64,000 nt of DNA from Silvania confinis. GTDB lineage: Bacteria > Pseudomonadota > Gammaproteobacteria > Enterobacterales > Enterobacteriaceae. Of the stretch, positions 62,000-64,000 are shown one piece after another. The DNA lies in assembly GCF_025564085.1 (NCBI RefSeq), contig NZ_JAMGZJ010000078.1, forward strand, positions 1,054,001 to 1,118,000, read 5' to 3'. The translations under genes and the position numbers were made by a program. Each line of letters opens with the position of its first letter. Positions within the stretch are counted from its first letter, which is position 1. The notes below the pieces were generated by a model. The model ran no database searches. It had not been told where the DNA came from and was given only the letters and a program-made list of their open reading frames with translations.

Positions 62000-62358
62000 T
62001 CCGTGTTGCCGATGCTGCTAGATCACTATTATTATCACGCCTTACTTTTCTTTATTACACTCACCAGTAATAAATCCTGAGCACCTGGCATTTTCAATAA
62101 CACATCCATCAGAATGCAGACATTATCATTTTACGCATAAAAATTGATCGCCTAAACTCCTACGCGATGACATTCGCATACGCTTTAGCGCAGGTGTATT
62201 TTATTCCTGACAGTCCATTAAGGTTAATACCTGCTTGCCATAATCATCATCACTTTTTTTAGTTATTAAGTGAAGTGGTAAGCATTTGAAATCAGCCTTA
62301 TAAACACTTTACCCAGGGAACTTGTCTGTCTACACCCGCATACTTATGGGAAGGTAAC
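62000..62358 (+). other. AT-rich region before the MASE1 unit
   Basis: This 359-bp region has no recognisable gene. It is distinctly AT-rich, with several TATAA and TTATTA tracts that could form promoters for the downstream unit. No strong hairpin or repeat stands out. Confidence 0.4.
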
Positions 62359-62508
62359 ATGATCTACCGTGACACCTGGAAGACCGCTGCATCGGCTGAA
62401 ACGGTTCCTGTTAACCTTCGATCACTCATCCCATGCTCAAATATGGCTAACCCGGCGAAAAGGTCATATCTTTTTAAAAGCGACGATCGCGCCGGGGGGA
62501 CTGGATGA
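62359..62508 (+). CDS. 49-codon ORF translationally coupled to the MASE1 gene
   Basis: A 49-residue ORF (starts MIYRDTWKTAASAETVP, ends SDDRAGGTG) begins at ATG 62359 with GGAAGG six bases upstream, a strong ribosome site. Its TGA (62506-62508) overlaps the ATG of the next gene (62505-62507) as ATGA. It has no membrane segment or signal peptide and I recognise no family. It may be a leader ORF controlling translation of the MASE1 protein or a small partner protein. Confidence 0.55.
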   Translation: MIYRDTWKTAASAETVPVNLRSLIPCSNMANPAKRSYLFKSDDRAGGTG

Positions 62509-63755
62509 AAGCAGATAAAAAGACGTTAGCAGTCATGTTGCTCGCATGGGGTGCGCTCTACTATCTGCTGGGCTGGATCTCCTTATTCCTCGATGGCCCA
62601 GCGACGCGGTTGCCTTTTATCTGGCTGCCCGCAGGCGTAGCGGTTACCGCTTTTCTTGTCACCCAGCCAAAACAGTGGCCCGTGCTGTTTATCACCCTGC
62701 TGCTCGCCCGCCTGCTGCTGGGGGGGACGTTCCAGCATGTTCTGCACCTTTCTGTGATGCTGGGCCTGTTTTCGCTGGCCAGCAATCTGGCGATTGCCTG
62801 GAGCGTGCGTTATTTTTCGAGGGGTTACGATCGGCTGCACAAAATCGTCAACTGGCTGATCTCGACTCTGGTAATCAGTGCCCTGGGCGCACTGGCGGGC
62901 ATTGGTTGGTTGTCGTATCTCGCGGGGAGTTCACAGATGCACTGGCTGTGGATCGCCTGGAGTGCCAACGTCACCAGCATCCTGTTTGTTACGCCGCCAC
63001 TCATGGGGCTAATCACCGCTGACGAAAAAATCTCGCAGCAAAAGCCGATCCTCGGCCTGTGTTTATCGCTTGCCGTGCTGCTGGTGACCCTGCTCACCTT
63101 TAGCGGCGTACCGGACAGCCGCGACAATATCGCCCTGATTTACGCCCTCGCCTGCCTGCCGCTGGTAATGGTGGCGGGCACGACCATCGTCTGTGGCGAT
63201 CGGTTGGGTTCACTGGCGTTTATCCTGTTCAGCACCGTGGTTATCTATGCGTCATGGCATGAGACGGGACCGTTTTATTTCGCCAGCCTGGCTCCGGAAG
63301 AGTCGATTATGCTGGCGCAATGCTATCTGTCCGCTGCCGCACTGCTGCTGGTATTTATTCGCGCCCAAAAAAAGCACGCAACGCGTACCGATCGCGGCAC
63401 CTGGGATATCGCCTATTCCCTGGATCCTGAAAGCGGTCAACTGAACTGGAACCCGCACGCGCAATCTGCCCTCGCCGCCTCATTAGCCCTCATCACCCGT
63501 CGGGAAGCGCTGCTGGCGCAGCTACCCGATCCCAGGCAACAGACGCAGATGGCCGCCCGCTGGCAGGCGGTAGCGCAACACTTTCCCGTGGCCGAGACAT
63601 TTCGCTTTACGCTGGCGATCGACGGTCATAAGCCTACACTGATGGCGGAACGTAATATGCTGATGATGGTGGACAAGGATCGCCCGGTGATTGTGGCGTT
63701 CTGGTCCGAAGAAAACGGCGGCTTGTTTCAGCCCACCACTGAGGAGGAAGGTTAA
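62505..63755 (+). CDS. MASE1-domain membrane protein without GGDEF output
   Basis: This 416-residue protein has about eight to ten membrane helices over residues 1-290 in MASE1 style (YYLLGWISLFLDGPATRLPF; IWLPAGVAVTAFLV). MASE1 usually precedes a diguanylate cyclase or kinase, yet here the soluble C-terminal part (about 300-416) has no GGDEF, EAL or histidine kinase motif; it looks like a small PAS-like region ending in FWSEENGGLFQP. The start overlaps the small ORF and has GGGGGGA upstream. It may sense a signal and pass it to a partner, such as the next gene. Confidence 0.82.
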   Translation: MKADKKTLAVMLLAWGALYYLLGWISLFLDGPATRLPFIWLPAGVAVTAFLVTQPKQWPVLFITLLLARLLLGGTFQHVLHLSVMLGLFSLASNLAIAWSVRYFSRGYDRLHKIVNWLISTLVISALGALAGIGWLSYLAGSSQMHWLWIAWSANVTSILFVTPPLMGLITADEKISQQKPILGLCLSLAVLLVTLLTFSGVPDSRDNIALIYALACLPLVMVAGTTIVCGDRLGSLAFILFSTVVIYASWHETGPFYFASLAPEESIMLAQCYLSAAALLLVFIRAQKKHATRTDRGTWDIAYSLDPESGQLNWNPHAQSALAASLALITRREALLAQLPDPRQQTQMAARWQAVAQHFPVAETFRFTLAIDGHKPTLMAERNMLMMVDKDRPVIVAFWSEENGGLFQPTTEEEG

Positions 63756-63757
63756 CG

Positions 63758-64000
63758 ATGCTGCAAATCGCCTTTTTACTCGCCGGCGCGGCGTTCGTGC
63801 GCAAAGCGGCACCGTTTTTTATGGTGGCTGGCGTGCTGTGGGGCGGGCTGGGCTTGTCGATCTTTATCGATGGTTTACAGGGTGGCCGACACTTCCCCCT
63901 GCACCTGTTCGGCATTTTTCTGCTGCTCGACAGCCTGGTATCGCTGGCGCTGGGCTCGGCAACCCGGGACACCCAGCGCGGGATTTTTTACTTCAAAGGT
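63758..64000 (+). CDS. N-terminal part of a membrane protein, truncated by the window
   Basis: It starts at ATG 63758 after a very strong site (GAGGAGGAAGG), three bases past the MASE1 stop, and runs open to the right edge (81 codons). The first 60 residues form about two to three membrane helices (LLAGAAFVRKAAPFFMVAGV; LFGIFLLLDSLVSLALG). Family not recognised. Co-translation with the MASE1 gene is likely. Confidence 0.7.
   Translation, partial: MLQIAFLLAGAAFVRKAAPFFMVAGVLWGGLGLSIFIDGLQGGRHFPLHLFGIFLLLDSLVSLALGSATRDTQRGIFYFKG

Noticed and set aside
1-64000. CRISPR arrays, tRNA or rRNA genes, prophage or transposase genes
   Set aside because: No regularly spaced repeats, no cloverleaf or conserved rRNA segments, and no integrase/transposase-like protein was found by reading both strands.

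Overview
The window looks like chromosome from an enteric gamma-proteobacterium of the Enterobacter / Leclercia / Lelliottia / Citrobacter group. Coding DNA is dense and GC-rich, REP/BIME palindromes sit between operons, and a gene backbone known from E. coli K-12 near the nitrate reductase Z locus is recognisable: yncG, pptA, yddH, nhoA, narVWYZU, yddG, fdnGHI and adhP. Blocks absent from K-12 lie between these genes, so this is a conserved backbone with many accessory cassettes. No rRNA, tRNA, CRISPR array, prophage or transposase gene was seen. The species cannot be fixed from the sequence alone.

Layout. 0-4.2 kb: secreted family I pyrophosphatase, alcohol dehydrogenase adhP, and an Rrf2 regulator divergent from an FAD/NAD(P) oxidoreductase with a perfect 22-bp palindrome over the shared promoter. 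4.3-11.5 kb: a peptide-type ABC importer co-transcribed with a luciferase-like monooxygenase and an AhpD-like protein. 11.5-14.4 kb: araJ-like exporter, polyphosphate kinase 2 and a divergent ccdAB-like pair. 14.4-20.1 kb: formate dehydrogenase-N (fdnGHI, with an in-frame UGA selenocysteine codon) and yddG. 20.1-20.95 kb: two inverted copies of an unnamed ~270-bp structured repeat; a deleted third copy lies at 2.13 kb. 20.96-28.5 kb: LysR regulator, branched-chain-type ABC importer, and homologues of ATC hydrolase and N-carbamoyl-cysteine amidohydrolase. 28.6-31.3 kb: a toxin-less HTH antitoxin and smvA/smvR. 31.4-39.6 kb: narU-narZYWV. 39.7-41.2 kb: mazEF and nhoA. 41.3-46 kb: an iron-type ABC importer, yddH and a lipoprotein serine protease. 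46-51 kb: a second EF-G, an ArsR regulator, an AT-rich chloramphenicol acetyltransferase, and a TetR / ABC-membrane-domain pair with twin operators. 51-59.4 kb: pptA, yncG and a large operon resembling the Bacillus ytm/yxe operons for S-modified cysteines. 59.5-64 kb: a small kinase, an Aer-like receptor, and a 49-codon ORF coupled to a MASE1 membrane protein.

How the genes work together. One theme is anaerobic respiration: formate dehydrogenase-N feeds quinol to nitrate reductase Z, with NarU moving nitrate and nitrite. The second is scavenging of unusual sulfur or nitrogen compounds, where three operons each pair a dedicated ABC importer with flavin monooxygenases and/or amidohydrolases. 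The third is drug and stress defence: SmvAR, CAT, NhoA, TetR/ABC and the toxin-antitoxin modules.
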